Positions 16,992 through 26,068 of a stretch of DNA of 64,000 bases are shown here, in pieces. A model generated the notes under the pieces. It saw only the letters and a list, made by a program, of their open reading frames with translations, did no database searches and was not told where the DNA came from. Position numbers and translations under genes: made by a program. Numbering within the stretch: position 1 is the first letter of the stretch; the number at the start of each line of letters is the position of its first letter. The stretch comes from Terriglobales bacterium (lineage in GTDB: Bacteria; Acidobacteriota; Terriglobia; Terriglobales; Acidobacteriaceae), in contig DASTZZ010000017.1 of the NCBI GenBank assembly GCA_035764005.1, forward strand, positions 33,555-97,554. The letters are read 5' to 3'.

Positions 16992-17708
16992 CTAGCCCGC
17001 AAGAATCGCGGGATCGGGAACACTCTTCGAAGCCTCCTGACCGGCAGGGAGGAGATCGGCGAAGACGAAACCCTCGCGTTCCACCGTTTCGCCGCTCCGG
17101 ATGCTGATAGGAGAACGAAGCATCGGCCCGTCGTAAACAAAGGTGTGAAACTCGCCGTTCTCGGCACAGAGATCTACGGATGGTGGCAGATCGCGCAAGA
17201 GCCGCTCGTCGTATTCCCGGCCAGCATATTCGGCCGGAACAGAGCGCGGATCTACGCAAGTAAGCCGCGCCTTCAAACCGGAGTCGATCATGTCTCGCGA
17301 CAACTCCCCGGTTGGAATGCCCCAAAGCGGGAATAGCAGCTCCAGCCCCAAGCCGCCGAAGCGGCTCTCTCGATAAGCGCGGATGTCCTGCAGAAATAGA
17401 TCGCCGAAGGCAATGGCCTCGATTCCCAGCCGTTGCATGAAATGCAGAGCATTGGTCATTCGGCGTTCGTAATGTTCGTTGGTACAGGGTGAGGGAAGGG
17501 GGACCACCCAGAGTGGAAGCCCTGCCGCCAATGCCTGGGCTTCGAGCAGTTCCCTCCGAACACCGTGTATGGCTACTCGGTTGTATTGCTGATTAATAGT
17601 GGTCAGCAGTCCGAGAATCGCGTACTCCTTGGGCTGTCGACGCAGCGTGTATAGGGTCCATGCGCTGTCTTTGCCACCGCTCCACGAGATTACGACGCGC
17701 TTCGGCAT
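16992..17708 (-). CDS. DUF71/diphthine-ammonia-ligase-like ATP-binding protein
   Basis: The protein starts with an N-type ATP pyrophosphatase P-loop, VVISWSGGKDSAW, and continues through GDLFLQDIRAYRES and FPLWGIPTGELSRDMIDSG, the conserved core of the DUF71 family. Its eukaryotic and archaeal members complete diphthamide on elongation factor 2; bacteria have no diphthamide, so the role here is unknown. An amidation or ligation reaction using ATP is an inference from fold. The near C-terminal GEFHTFVYDGPM is also family-typical. The ATG at 17708 gives 238 residues; the frame stays open upstream to 17942, but that part lies in the divergent neighbour. Confidence 0.85.
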   Translation of the reverse strand: MPKRVVISWSGGKDSAWTLYTLRRQPKEYAILGLLTTINQQYNRVAIHGVRRELLEAQALAAGLPLWVVPLPSPCTNEHYERRMTNALHFMQRLGIEAIAFGDLFLQDIRAYRESRFGGLGLELLFPLWGIPTGELSRDMIDSGLKARLTCVDPRSVPAEYAGREYDERLLRDLPPSVDLCAENGEFHTFVYDGPMLRSPISIRSGETVEREGFVFADLLPAGQEASKSVPDPAILAG

Positions 17709-17787
17709 TGGGTTCAGGCCAGCTATTGTACCGGGCCGTATACCGAAGCCCAGAAAAGTAGTGTTACGCTTATCGAGTTCCTCAGCT

Positions 17788-19458
17788 ATGTCCAGCCAGG
17801 CATCATCGGCGCAAAACACAATCGTCGCTGCCCAGGAATTCCCTGTGCTTCTCCGCATTGAGGGAGACAAGCAGCAGGCGGTTCCGCTGGTCACGTTTCC
17901 TTTTACGATTGGCCGCCGTGCGGAGAAGAACTTGGTTATCACCGATCCGATGGCTTCGCGCGATCACGCCGAAATCGTGCAAATGGGTGGCGAATACTTC
18001 TTGCTCGACCTGGCCAGCAAGCATGGCACGTTCGTAAACGGTACGCCGGTCAAGCGTCACAAGCTGATCAACAACGATCGCATTCAGTTCGGCAGCAACA
18101 ACGATCGCAACTTTGTAATTTTTCAGTATGGAACTACATCGCAAACGGGCAGCGCAGCGCGCGAACTGCTAAGCCAGATTTCCGGACTTCAGGTCGAGAA
18201 GGAAGCTTCCGACCTCGAGAAGCTTGCGTTTTTCCTCGAAGTAGCGCGCAAGCTCAACAGCCGTGGCGCGCTCGATGACGTTCTAGTCACACTTGTTGAG
18301 GCTACCTTGCGTATTACCGGCGCCGAGCGCGGCTTTGTTTTCCTGGTGCAGAAGGACGGAGAGCTCAGTCTTGGAGTTGGGCGCAATTCGCTAGGCGACG
18401 AACTCAAGGACGACAGCACTATCTCGCACTCCATCCTTCAGGACGCAATGACCTCCGCGTCGCGCGTGATCATTACAGACACAGCGAGCCACTCCGATCT
18501 CGCAGCCCGCCAGAGCATCGTCGCTCACGATCTGCGCACTGTGATCTGCATGCCGTTGTTTCGCACGAATATTTCAGCGCAGAGCCAAACAGCAGCGGAA
18601 GGCGAGCAGCAGCGACCGATTAATGGCGTTCTCTATCTCGACAGCCGGTTGGCTTCGCGTGGTCTATCGAGCCTGAGTCGCGACATTCTCAACACGGTCG
18701 CGACGGAAGCTGCGGCGCTCATCGAAACCGCCCAACTGGCCCAGTCAGAACAGAACGCACGCCTGTATCAGAAAGAACTCGCCATCGCCGCCAGCATTCA
18801 GCAGCGGTTGATGACCGTTGTGATTCCGGAAGTGCACTTCGCTCGCCTGCGCGCGCGAAGCCTACCCTGCCAGGAGATCGGCGGCGACTTCTACGACGCC
18901 GTGATTGCGGATGGAAATCTCTACCTCGTTTTAGCCGACATTTGCGGAAAAGGCGTTTCCGCTGCAATTCTGGCTTCCATTCTGCAAGGAATGATCTACT
19001 CGCAACTTGTTTCGCACGTTCCTCTCAGCGAGATTGCATCGGCGGTCAATCGCTTCCTCTGCGTGAAGAAGCTCGGCGAGAAATACGCCACGTGCAACGT
19101 GCTGAAAGTGAAGCCAAATGGCGAATGCGAGTTCCTCAATTGTGGACATGTCCCTGCCGTTCGCGTTGCGAATGGAAACATCCTGCGTCCGAGCGAGGGT
19201 AATCTGCCTTTAGGACTCATTCCCACTGCTGAATTTGAGACTTACACCTTCAGGCTGGAACCTGGTGATCGCATCGTGCTCGTGAGCGATGGCGTGAACG
19301 AAGCGCAAAATCGGGAAGCTGAATTCTTCGGGGATGAACGCCTCGAAGCGACCGTGCTTGCCGGAAAAGATCTCTTCGCCGCCGTCAGCGACTTCGCGCA
19401 AGGCGCTCCCCCTTCTGACGACTGCACCACCGTAGAACTCGAGTACCTCGGAAGCTAG
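17788..19458 (+). CDS. FHA-GAF-PP2C protein phosphatase (RsbU/SpoIIE type)
   Basis: Three domains are seen in the 556 residues. An FHA domain (residues about 25-110) has IGRR, ASRDH and HGTFVNG, the phosphothreonine-binding set. A GAF domain follows (about 140-310). The C-terminal PP2C/SpoIIE phosphatase has metal-binding signatures EIGGDFYDA, ADICGKGVSAA, NCGHVPA, VSDGVNEA and DDCTTVELEY. Such proteins reverse Ser/Thr phosphorylation in sensing switches, often on anti-sigma antagonists. No partner kinase or anti-sigma factor is next to it. The start at 17788 is the first ATG that leaves a divergent promoter gap of 79 bases from the DUF71 gene; its ribosome site is weak. Confidence 0.9.
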   Translation: MSSQASSAQNTIVAAQEFPVLLRIEGDKQQAVPLVTFPFTIGRRAEKNLVITDPMASRDHAEIVQMGGEYFLLDLASKHGTFVNGTPVKRHKLINNDRIQFGSNNDRNFVIFQYGTTSQTGSAARELLSQISGLQVEKEASDLEKLAFFLEVARKLNSRGALDDVLVTLVEATLRITGAERGFVFLVQKDGELSLGVGRNSLGDELKDDSTISHSILQDAMTSASRVIITDTASHSDLAARQSIVAHDLRTVICMPLFRTNISAQSQTAAEGEQQRPINGVLYLDSRLASRGLSSLSRDILNTVATEAAALIETAQLAQSEQNARLYQKELAIAASIQQRLMTVVIPEVHFARLRARSLPCQEIGGDFYDAVIADGNLYLVLADICGKGVSAAILASILQGMIYSQLVSHVPLSEIASAVNRFLCVKKLGEKYATCNVLKVKPNGECEFLNCGHVPAVRVANGNILRPSEGNLPLGLIPTAEFETYTFRLEPGDRIVLVSDGVNEAQNREAEFFGDERLEATVLAGKDLFAAVSDFAQGAPPSDDCTTVELEYLGS

Positions 19459-19488
19459 ATTAAACCCGCACAAGCGCAGCCCTTTTCG

Positions 19489-21045
19489 TCACTCAAAGCT
19501 GATCTGGTCCCCGCGCACAGTCGAGTGCTTCAGGAATGCGCTGTGATTGTGATGAGGGAAATCGCTGCGGAAGTGCGCTCCGCGGCTTTCTTCTCGGGCT
19601 AACGCCGAACGCGTGATGAGCGCCCCCACCGTAAGCAGGTTTCGGGTTTCGATCGATTGCCGATCCACGCCTGACCCTGCCACTCTCTCCCAATCTGGAA
19701 ATTGCTGCTCAAGCTTCTCGAGGCCTGCTCGATTGCGGACAACTCCCGCATACTCCCACATTGAGTGACGGAGCTGCGCAGCAATCCGAGCGGCGTCGCC
19801 GGGGCTGTGACCTTGAGACTCTCCGCAAGGTCGTGCTGCACCAATTCCTCGTTCTTCTCGCATCGCCCCCGCTACGCGCGCGCCGAATACCAGTCCCTCA
19901 AGCAGAGAATTGCTGGCAAGGCGATTCGCTCCGTGCACTCCAGTGCAGGCGGTCTCGCCGGCAGCATATAACCCCGGCACCGAACTTCGCCCATGCAAAT
20001 CCGTCTTGATCCCTCCCATCAGGTAATGCGCGGCGGGACGCACGGGGATGAGATCGCGGGTTATATCAATTCCATACTGTTGGCACGTAGAGTAAATGCG
20101 CGGAAAGCGGGCGCGCAGTATGGCCGCGTCGAGATGACGCATATCCAGATATGCAGTCGCCTGGGCTTTTTTGCTGGCTGCAATCTCCTGCACGATTGCG
20201 CGCGCCACCACGTCACGCGGAGCAAGCTCAGCCATTGGGTGGTATTGCGGCATGAAGCGTACGCGCGCGGGATTCAAGAGCAACGCACCTTCACCCCGCA
20301 GCGCTTCAGAAAGCAGGAACCGCGGTGCGCCAGGTACTGAGAGCGCGGTTGGATGGAACTGGAAAAACTCCATGTCACTGATCGCAGCTCCCGCGCGATA
20401 GGCCATGGCTATACCATCACCTGTGGCGACCGATGGATTGGTTGTGTCGGAATAAACTTGTCCTGCGCCCCCGGTGGCGAGCAGAACTGCGCGAGCACGG
20501 ACGCTGGTCCGGGTTCCATCCGGGGAAAGCAGGAAGACGCCCGTGATTGCGCCCTCGTTGACGCAGAGATCAGCCGTGAACTCAAACTCAGTAAAGGAAA
20601 TGTTAGGAATAGCACGCGCGCGAGCGATGAGAGCTCGTCCGATTTCGCGTCCCGTGGAATCCCCATGGGCATGCAGAATGCGCGAGCGGCTGTGCGCGCC
20701 TTCGCGCGTAAAGCTGAGCCGGCTGCCGCTGCGGTCAAACTCCGTTCCCCAGTTGATCAGCTCCTGGATCCGTTGCGGCCCTTCTTCTACGAGCACCCGA
20801 GCCGCTTCTATATTTACTAGCCCATCGCCGGCATCGATCGTGTCCTGCAGGTGAAGCGCGACTTCGTCGTCGTCGCTCAGGGCAACAGCGATTCCGCCCT
20901 GTGCATATTGCGTATTGCTCTCGGTGACTTCCTGCTTGGTCACAACGAGAACGCGGCCAGCTTCGGCAAGACCTATGGCAGCGCGGAGTCCGGCGATTCC
21001 GCCTCCGACCACGATGAAATCTGTCTCGGATGGAAGCGATGCCAT
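19489..21045 (-). CDS. nadB: L-aspartate oxidase
   Basis: The FAD-binding start FIVVGGGIAGLRAAIGLAEAG, the motif ESNTQYAQGGIAVALSDDD with its flavin-contacting residues, EGAHSRSRILHAHGDSTGRE, and FHPTAL are all those of L-aspartate oxidase. RPAAHYLMGGIKTD and TACTGVHGANRLASNSLLEG complete the set. NadB oxidises aspartate to iminoaspartate, the first step of NAD synthesis with NadA. The ATG at 21045 (518 residues) is preferred to a GTG at 21069. nadA and nadC are not in the window. The gene converges on the phosphatase gene with only 30 bases between the stops. Confidence 0.95.
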   Translation of the reverse strand: MASLPSETDFIVVGGGIAGLRAAIGLAEAGRVLVVTKQEVTESNTQYAQGGIAVALSDDDEVALHLQDTIDAGDGLVNIEAARVLVEEGPQRIQELINWGTEFDRSGSRLSFTREGAHSRSRILHAHGDSTGREIGRALIARARAIPNISFTEFEFTADLCVNEGAITGVFLLSPDGTRTSVRARAVLLATGGAGQVYSDTTNPSVATGDGIAMAYRAGAAISDMEFFQFHPTALSVPGAPRFLLSEALRGEGALLLNPARVRFMPQYHPMAELAPRDVVARAIVQEIAASKKAQATAYLDMRHLDAAILRARFPRIYSTCQQYGIDITRDLIPVRPAAHYLMGGIKTDLHGRSSVPGLYAAGETACTGVHGANRLASNSLLEGLVFGARVAGAMREERGIGAARPCGESQGHSPGDAARIAAQLRHSMWEYAGVVRNRAGLEKLEQQFPDWERVAGSGVDRQSIETRNLLTVGALITRSALAREESRGAHFRSDFPHHNHSAFLKHSTVRGDQISFE

Positions 21046-21147
21046 AAAAGGAAACTTCGATGGTAGCACGCGCGATTTGCTTACTTACTCACTGGATTAG
21101 CGTGGCGCACAATCGCGCGAGAACGCGTGGGATATGATGAAAAGCTT

Positions 21148-22248
21148 GTGAAAAAGATCACGGTAAAAACTAAGACCGCGTCTTATCCGGTGCTGGTGGA
21201 GGGAGGCATTCTCAAGCGAGCCGGCAAGACGATCTCCAAGCTGCTCCCAAGTAAGAAGTCTCGATGCTTCGTGGTCACGGTTGAACCGGTCTGGAGGCTC
21301 TGGGGAGAAGCGCTGCAGAGGAGTCTTGCGGACGCGAAGATCGATTATTTCGTGCTACAGATGCCGGACGGCGAGCGCAATAAGAGCGTCACGACAGTCG
21401 AGCAACTGGCAGAACGGATGGCCACAAAAGGAGCTGATCGCAATGCTGTAGTGATCGCATTCGGCGGAGGCGTGGTCGGCGACCTCGCCGGACTGCTGGC
21501 TTCGGTTTACATGCGTGGGGTGGAATTCGTTCAGATTCCGACCACGCTCCTGGCACAGGTTGATGCAGCCATTGGCGGGAAGACAGGCGTAAATCTGCGC
21601 GCAGGAAAGAATCTGTTCGGAACGTTTCACCATCCGCTGATCGTGATCTCCGACCCCGAAGTCCTTTCCACCCTCCCAGATCGGGAATTTCGTGCGGGCT
21701 TGTTCGAGGTGATCAAGTCCGGAGTCATTCGCGATCGTAAGCTGTTCGAAATCACCGAGAAAGATCGCGAGAAGCTGCTGGCTCGCGATCCAGCACTTCT
21801 TGAACGAGTAATTCACGACTGCGCGCGCATCAAAGCTGAAGTCGTGGCGGCGGATGAAAAAGAATCTAACCTGCGCCGTATCCTCAACTTTGGGCACACA
21901 GTCGGTCACGCGTTGGAAGCGGACACCGGATATCGCCATTTTCTGCACGGCGAAGCTGTCGGGTGGGGTATGGCCGCCGCAGCAATGATCGGCACTGCCG
22001 TGCACAAAACATCTCCCGAATTGGCACAACGGATCGTCTCCTGCGTGCTCGCCTATTCGCCGCTTCCGGAAGTGAACAGCCGCCCCGAAGAGATCGTGCG
22101 CCGCACGCGCGGAGACAAAAAGACGCTCGACGGTAAAGTGAATTTCATTCTGGCGACAGAAATCGGCAAAGTGATCATTTCCAATCGTGTGCCCGACGAA
22201 GTCGTTGCGCACGCGGTAGAGCAACTGCACGTATTGTCCCGCAGCTAA
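21148..22248 (+). CDS. aroB: 3-dehydroquinate synthase
   Basis: The NAD- and zinc-dependent AroB fold is clear: FGGGVVGDLAGLLASVYMRG, PTTLLAQVDAAIGGKTGVN, KNLFGTFHHP, and the zinc-binding stretch LNFGHTVGHALE with HGEAVGWGM. It makes 3-dehydroquinate in the shikimate pathway. The start is uncertain between two GTG codons, 21127 and 21148. I chose 21148 because VKKITVKTK is how homologues usually begin, and this gives 366 residues. The stop overlaps the ATG of menG, so the two are coupled, which joins aromatic precursor supply with quinone methylation. Confidence 0.93.
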   Translation: MKKITVKTKTASYPVLVEGGILKRAGKTISKLLPSKKSRCFVVTVEPVWRLWGEALQRSLADAKIDYFVLQMPDGERNKSVTTVEQLAERMATKGADRNAVVIAFGGGVVGDLAGLLASVYMRGVEFVQIPTTLLAQVDAAIGGKTGVNLRAGKNLFGTFHHPLIVISDPEVLSTLPDREFRAGLFEVIKSGVIRDRKLFEITEKDREKLLARDPALLERVIHDCARIKAEVVAADEKESNLRRILNFGHTVGHALEADTGYRHFLHGEAVGWGMAAAAMIGTAVHKTSPELAQRIVSCVLAYSPLPEVNSRPEEIVRRTRGDKKTLDGKVNFILATEIGKVIISNRVPDEVVAHAVEQLHVLSRS

Positions 22249-23027
22249 TGTCTACAACGATGAGAGATCATGAGGAGCACGTGACCGGCGCTGCCCCCGC
22301 AGGTGCAACGGACGAGCGCGCTGCCGCCCAGGCAGTGCAGCAGATGTTTGACGAGATCTCTCCGCGTTACGATCTGCTCAACCATGTGCTCTCGATGAAC
22401 GTGGATCGCCTGTGGTGGTGGCGCACCGCACGCTCTTTGCGTTCGGCGTTGCAGAACCCGGGCGCCCGCGCGCTGGACTTATGCTGTGGTACCGGCGACA
22501 TGGCGCGCGCTCTTCGGAAGCAAGCTCCGAAAGCGACTATCGTCGGCGTAGATTTTTCGCGCGGTATGTTGAAACGCGGCGAAGCGAAATTTCACGAGCA
22601 CAATATCGCTCCCGTTGAAGCCGACGCTTTGCGCTTGCCTTTCCCAGATCAGACCTTCGGACTGGTAGTTTCCGCCTTCGGCTTTCGCAATCTCGCCAAC
22701 TACGATGCGGGCTTGCGCGAAATTTATCGCGTACTGTGTCCTGGTGGAGAACTGGGCATTCTGGATTTCAGCGAACCCGGCGGGCTACTTGGAAAATTGT
22801 ACGGGTTCTATTTCAGAAGGGTGCTTCCCAAAATAGGAGCCGCTATTTCTGGCGTAAACGGCCCTTATTCGTATTTGCCGGCCTCGGTGTCGCGGTTTCC
22901 TCCTCCTGCAGAGATCATCGGCCGAATGGAAGCAGCGGGTTATATGAAAGCTCGATGGCAGCGTTATACATTCGGTGTGGCAGGACTTTATCGGGGAGTA
23001 AAACGCCACGCTACTTGCAACTCGTAG
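22248..23027 (+). CDS. menG: demethylmenaquinone/ubiquinone C-methyltransferase
   Basis: The 259-residue SAM-dependent methyltransferase has the UbiE/MenG signatures FDEISPRYDLLNHVLSMNVD, the SAM motif LDLCCGTGDMARAL, and SAFGFRNLANYDAGLREIYR. It adds the ring methyl group that turns demethylmenaquinone into menaquinone. With the polyprenyl synthase gene 1.2 kb downstream it suggests a menaquinone locus. The first about 25 residues are an alanine-rich extension; an internal Met5 is also possible. Menaquinone rather than ubiquinone is an inference from the likely phylum. Confidence 0.92.
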   Translation: MSTTMRDHEEHVTGAAPAGATDERAAAQAVQQMFDEISPRYDLLNHVLSMNVDRLWWWRTARSLRSALQNPGARALDLCCGTGDMARALRKQAPKATIVGVDFSRGMLKRGEAKFHEHNIAPVEADALRLPFPDQTFGLVVSAFGFRNLANYDAGLREIYRVLCPGGELGILDFSEPGGLLGKLYGFYFRRVLPKIGAAISGVNGPYSYLPASVSRFPPPAEIIGRMEAAGYMKARWQRYTFGVAGLYRGVKRHATCNS

Positions 23028-23234
23028 CTTAGACATTGCCTTTGAGATTGTCTTCCCTCGGGCGCCGCCACGTCGGTTAGTTGCCGAAGACATGTGTTGG
23101 GGTGAGAGAAGATCCACCCCTCCACGCCGTAGACTCTGTGCAACCACTAGAGTGGAAATCGGCAGCGCTGTTTACTCCTCGGGTTCCGACCCACTGCACA
23201 ATTTCCAGTGCTGTGTGCAGAATGTCGGCGCTCT

Positions 23235-23465
23235 ATGATCAAGGCGATTTTCCGACTCACAGACGTCGAAAGAAAAAAAATCTTCCGGCTACGCGAGATG
23301 GGTGTGCGTCCGCCAGACATCGCACGCCGCTTCGGCCTCAGCGAAGGCGTAGTGCACAAGATTGTGCAGGCGCAACGCGCCATGCACTCGGCCGCAGCTC
23401 GCTCCAAAATGGGCCCGCAACGCAGCGCCGCCAACGAAGGCCCGCAGAAGCAAGAGGCATCGTAG
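23235..23465 (+). CDS. small helix-turn-helix protein (putative)
   Basis: The predicted 76-residue product contains a good homeodomain-like helix-turn-helix, LREMGVRPPDIARRFGLSEG then VVHKIVQAQ, of the kind seen in recombinase and transposase N-termini and in small regulators. The basic, Gln/Ala-rich tail looks disordered. It lies alone between menG and yajQ. A run of nine A in the codons for Arg-Lys-Lys is a possible slippage site. There is no clear ribosome site before the ATG at 23235; an in-frame GTG at 23208 would add nine residues. Its reality rests on the domain only. Confidence 0.5.
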   Translation: MIKAIFRLTDVERKKIFRLREMGVRPPDIARRFGLSEGVVHKIVQAQRAMHSAAARSKMGPQRSAANEGPQKQEAS

Positions 23466-23551
23466 GCTATATCTTCCGTTGCGGTAAGCTCTTGTTCGAA
23501 GACGAGCAATCAGCGTGTGCCTTTCGAATGTTCCGCCGTTTCGTGATTTGT

Positions 23552-23594
23552 GATTGCGTGATTTCGATCGCGAAATAAACGAAATCACGCAATC
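23552..23594. repeat. 15-bp inverted repeat between the HTH gene and yajQ
   Basis: GATTGCGTGATTTCG (23552-23566) and CGAAATCACGCAATC (23580-23594) are perfect inverted copies with a 13-base loop. Partial further copies (TCGTGATTTGTGATT before it, GCGAAATCCTG after it) surround it. There is no T-run, so it is not a standard terminator; it may be another intergenic repeat. The rest of 23466-23725 holds nothing else I can name. Confidence 0.7.
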
Positions 23595-23725
23595 GCGAAA
23601 TCCTGCCCGACCTCGTCCGCTCTGTACACCGTTGATGCCCGTAGGTCTTTATCCAAGCGAAGATTCCACACCACAGGTGCATCCTGTCGCAGAACCAATT
23701 AAGCTAGAGTGCTACACAATCCTCT

Positions 23726-24226
23726 ATGGCCTCTGAGAATTCATTTGATGTGGTGAGCAAGATCGACCTGCAGGAGGTGGCGAACGCCATTCAGCAGGCG
23801 CTCAAAGAAATTCACACGCGCTTTGATTTGAAGGACTCGAAATCGAACATCGGTATGGAAGGGAAGGACGCAATCGTGCTCTCCTCCGCCGACGAGTACA
23901 AACTGAAGGCCGTCACCGACGTCCTTCAGACCAAACTGGTGAAGCGCCAAGTGCCGCTGAAAGGCTTGCAATACCAGGCGATAGAGCCGGCGGCGGGATC
24001 GACGGTGCGCCAGAAAATCACCTTGCAGCAGGGAATTCCGATTGAGAAGGCGCGCGAGATCGTTAAGCTAATCAAGGACTCGAAGCTAAAAGTTCAAGCT
24101 TCGATTCAAGGTGACACCGTGCGCGTGAGCGGCAAGGACCGCGATACCCTGCAGCAGGTAATCGGCATACTGCGTAACAAGGATTTCGGTATCGACATGC
24201 AGTTCACCAACTACAGGTCCAACTAG
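23726..24226 (+). CDS. yajQ: YajQ family nucleotide-binding protein
   Basis: The 166-residue protein is full length for the family and starts MASENSFDVVSKIDLQEVAN. The core motifs include EIHTRFDLKDSKS, GKDAIVLSSADEYKLKAV and TVRQKITLQQGIPIEKAREI, and it ends DMQFTNYRSN. YajQ is a small tandem-domain cytosolic protein that binds nucleotides; a Xanthomonas homologue binds cyclic di-GMP. Its role here is not known. It lies one base from the polyprenyl synthase start, so it is probably cotranscribed. Confidence 0.93.
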   Translation: MASENSFDVVSKIDLQEVANAIQQALKEIHTRFDLKDSKSNIGMEGKDAIVLSSADEYKLKAVTDVLQTKLVKRQVPLKGLQYQAIEPAAGSTVRQKITLQQGIPIEKAREIVKLIKDSKLKVQASIQGDTVRVSGKDRDTLQQVIGILRNKDFGIDMQFTNYRSN

Positions 24227-24227
24227 A

Positions 24228-25217
24228 GTGAGTACTCCGGCCAGCGTCGCGGCGAAAGAAGTCTTTGATCTTCTGCGCGACGACTTGCTCGCCATCGAGC
24301 GTGAGTTCGAGCGCGATGCCGTTTCGGGCGTCACCGTCATTACTGAGATTGGCGAATATCTTCGCGAGGGCGGAGGAAAGCGAATCCGTCCGGCGCTCCT
24401 GTTGCTCGCCGCGAAGCTCTCCGGATACGAAGGGCAAGGAGCCGTCCGGCTCGGATCAGTCGTGGAGATCGTCCACACCGCCACGCTTGTACACGACGAC
24501 ATCATTGATGAGGCGCTTACTCGACGCGGTCGTCCCTCCGCGAATACACAGTGGGGTAATTCAAAGTGCGTACTCGCGGGCGACTGGCTGTACATGCAGG
24601 CCTTCAAGATCGCCCTCGAGGAGCACAACTTCAAAGTGCTCGACCTGCTGATCGGACTCACGCAGCAGATGGTCGAAGGTGAGCTCATGCAGATGGAGCG
24701 GCTTGGACGGATCATCAGCCAAGCCGAGCATCTCGACCTCATATATCGCAAGACAGCTTGCCTATTTTCGGTGTCGATGAAGCTCGGGGCCGTCCTTGGC
24801 CGGGCTAGCGCTGATGACGAAGATCGGCTAGGCGAATACGGACGCAATCTGGGATTGGCGTTCCAAATTGTCGATGACGTGCTTGACCTCACAGCATCGG
24901 AAGACGTGCTGGGTAAACCGGTCGCGAGCGATCTTCGCGAAGGCAAAGTCACCATGGCGGTGATTCACGCCCTTGATCGTTGTACCGAATCAGAACGCAA
25001 GTTAATCGAAACCGTTCTCGACGAGCGCTGCTTCGCGAACGTTGCGCATCGAGATGTTGTTTCCATTCTGGAACGCTATAGCTCCGTCGAGTACGCCATG
25101 GCCTCGGCCAACGAGCACGCCGAACAGGCACGCCGCGCGATCGCGCCATTTCCCGACAATGAAATCAAACGTGCACTCTTGTGGATACCTGAGTTCGTAG
25201 TGGGAAGAGAGAAGTAG
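24228..25217 (+). CDS. polyprenyl diphosphate synthase (trans, long chain)
   Basis: Both aspartate-rich motifs are present: HDDIIDEALTRRGRPSAN (first) and FQIVDDVLDLTAS (second), along with GGGKRIRP near the N-terminus. These bind the magnesium-diphosphate of the allylic substrate and place the enzyme among the all-trans prenyl transferases. The residues before the first motif are small (TATLVH), which fits a long-chain product such as the side chain of menaquinone. The GTG start at 24228 comes two bases after the yajQ stop; the reading frame begins MSTPASVAAKEVF, which has no upstream alternative. The chain length cannot be set from sequence alone. Confidence 0.92.
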   Translation: MSTPASVAAKEVFDLLRDDLLAIEREFERDAVSGVTVITEIGEYLREGGGKRIRPALLLLAAKLSGYEGQGAVRLGSVVEIVHTATLVHDDIIDEALTRRGRPSANTQWGNSKCVLAGDWLYMQAFKIALEEHNFKVLDLLIGLTQQMVEGELMQMERLGRIISQAEHLDLIYRKTACLFSVSMKLGAVLGRASADDEDRLGEYGRNLGLAFQIVDDVLDLTASEDVLGKPVASDLREGKVTMAVIHALDRCTESERKLIETVLDERCFANVAHRDVVSILERYSSVEYAMASANEHAEQARRAIAPFPDNEIKRALLWIPEFVVGREK

Positions 25218-25312
25218 ATTTCGGGAATTCAGTTTTTTCGTGGAAAAACTTTGCTCTCACAACACTGTCATCCTTCGCGCAGCTGCGAATCTGGTTACCG
25301 TTCGAGAACTTG

Positions 25313-25381
25313 TTTTGCTGCGCGGGGGATCTGGTTTTCCGCGCGAGCACAACCAAGAAGCAGATCCCCCGCTCCGCAAAA
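25313..25381. repeat. 21-bp inverted repeat after the polyprenyl synthase gene
   Basis: The arms at 25313-25333 and 25361-25381 are inverted copies with two mismatches; the inner 12 bases (GCGGGGGATCTG/CAGATCCCCCGC) are perfect and the loop is 27 bases. It lies in the convergent gap between the prenyl synthase gene and the membrane protein gene, and may serve both as a terminator. No other feature was seen in 25218-25499. Confidence 0.6.
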
Positions 25382-25499
25382 ATCAATAAATTGGTGTGGA
25401 AATGGCATCGCGGCGGAGCGAGGGATGATAAATGTGTTTAAGGGGAGTTCTGGTAAGAAATCGGGAGAACCTATATTTTTGGTGAGAATTCAGCAGACC

Positions 25500-26021
25500 C
25501 TAGACAAACATGCCTTCATCGCCCGTCGTAGATCTTTGTCTCTGCTGATTCTTTGTCTCGCGTTTCTGATTGAGCAGCGAGCCAATCCCAACGGTGATAG
25601 CGTTGAGAATGCCATTTACGTGCCGCACGGGTGAGAGCACAGAATTTTGCACAGCGCCCGTGGTTCTCTCCACGCGCTCGAGAGTGCGCGTGACCATGTC
25701 GTCGGCCTGGACCACCTTATTCTTAGCGCGGACTGCAATTTCAACGGCGGTATCGCCGAGGGTCGTAGCATGGCGCTTCACATTGGCGGAGGCCTCCGCC
25801 AGATTCGAGGTAATTTCCTTCACCTTCGGAGTGGCATCCGCAACGATATCGCGCGCGTTCTCGATAAGCGGAGTAGCACGCCGCTGCACGTCGAGCGCAA
25901 TGGTTTCCATCTGAGAAGTTGTGCGGCGGACTGTTAAATAGATGCCAAGCAGGATCAGCATCTGCAGCACGACGGCTACAGAAGTAATCGCAATAAAGGC
26001 GGTCAGGAGGTTGGAGTTCAT
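25500..26021 (-). CDS. membrane-anchored coiled-coil protein (DUF948-like)
   Basis: The 173-residue protein has one N-terminal membrane segment (residues 5-30), a long helical region of about 110 residues rich in heptad-like repeats with Thr, Val and Ala, and a hydrophobic stretch near residues 133-150 (LNAITVGIGSLL). The layout resembles DUF948/YtxG general stress proteins, but the match is by design, not motif. It follows the YtxH gene by 47 bases on the same strand; YtxG and YtxH are also operon partners in Bacillus, which supports the reading. Confidence 0.7.
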   Translation of the reverse strand: MNSNLLTAFIAITSVAVVLQMLILLGIYLTVRRTTSQMETIALDVQRRATPLIENARDIVADATPKVKEITSNLAEASANVKRHATTLGDTAVEIAVRAKNKVVQADDMVTRTLERVERTTGAVQNSVLSPVRHVNGILNAITVGIGSLLNQKRETKNQQRQRSTTGDEGMFV

Positions 26022-26068
26022 GCGGAATGCACTCGGTCCATCGCGCGGTGCGATGGACCGAAGCGCGG

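Noticed and set aside
19210..19473. Minus-strand frame opposite the end of the PP2C phosphatase
   Set aside because: It is the antisense of conserved phosphatase motifs (VSDGVNEA, DDCTTVELEY) and has no features of its own.
21355..22230. A 291-codon minus-strand frame opposite aroB
   Set aside because: aroB has its complete NAD- and zinc-binding motifs here; the opposite frame gives a Cys/His-rich chain with no fold.
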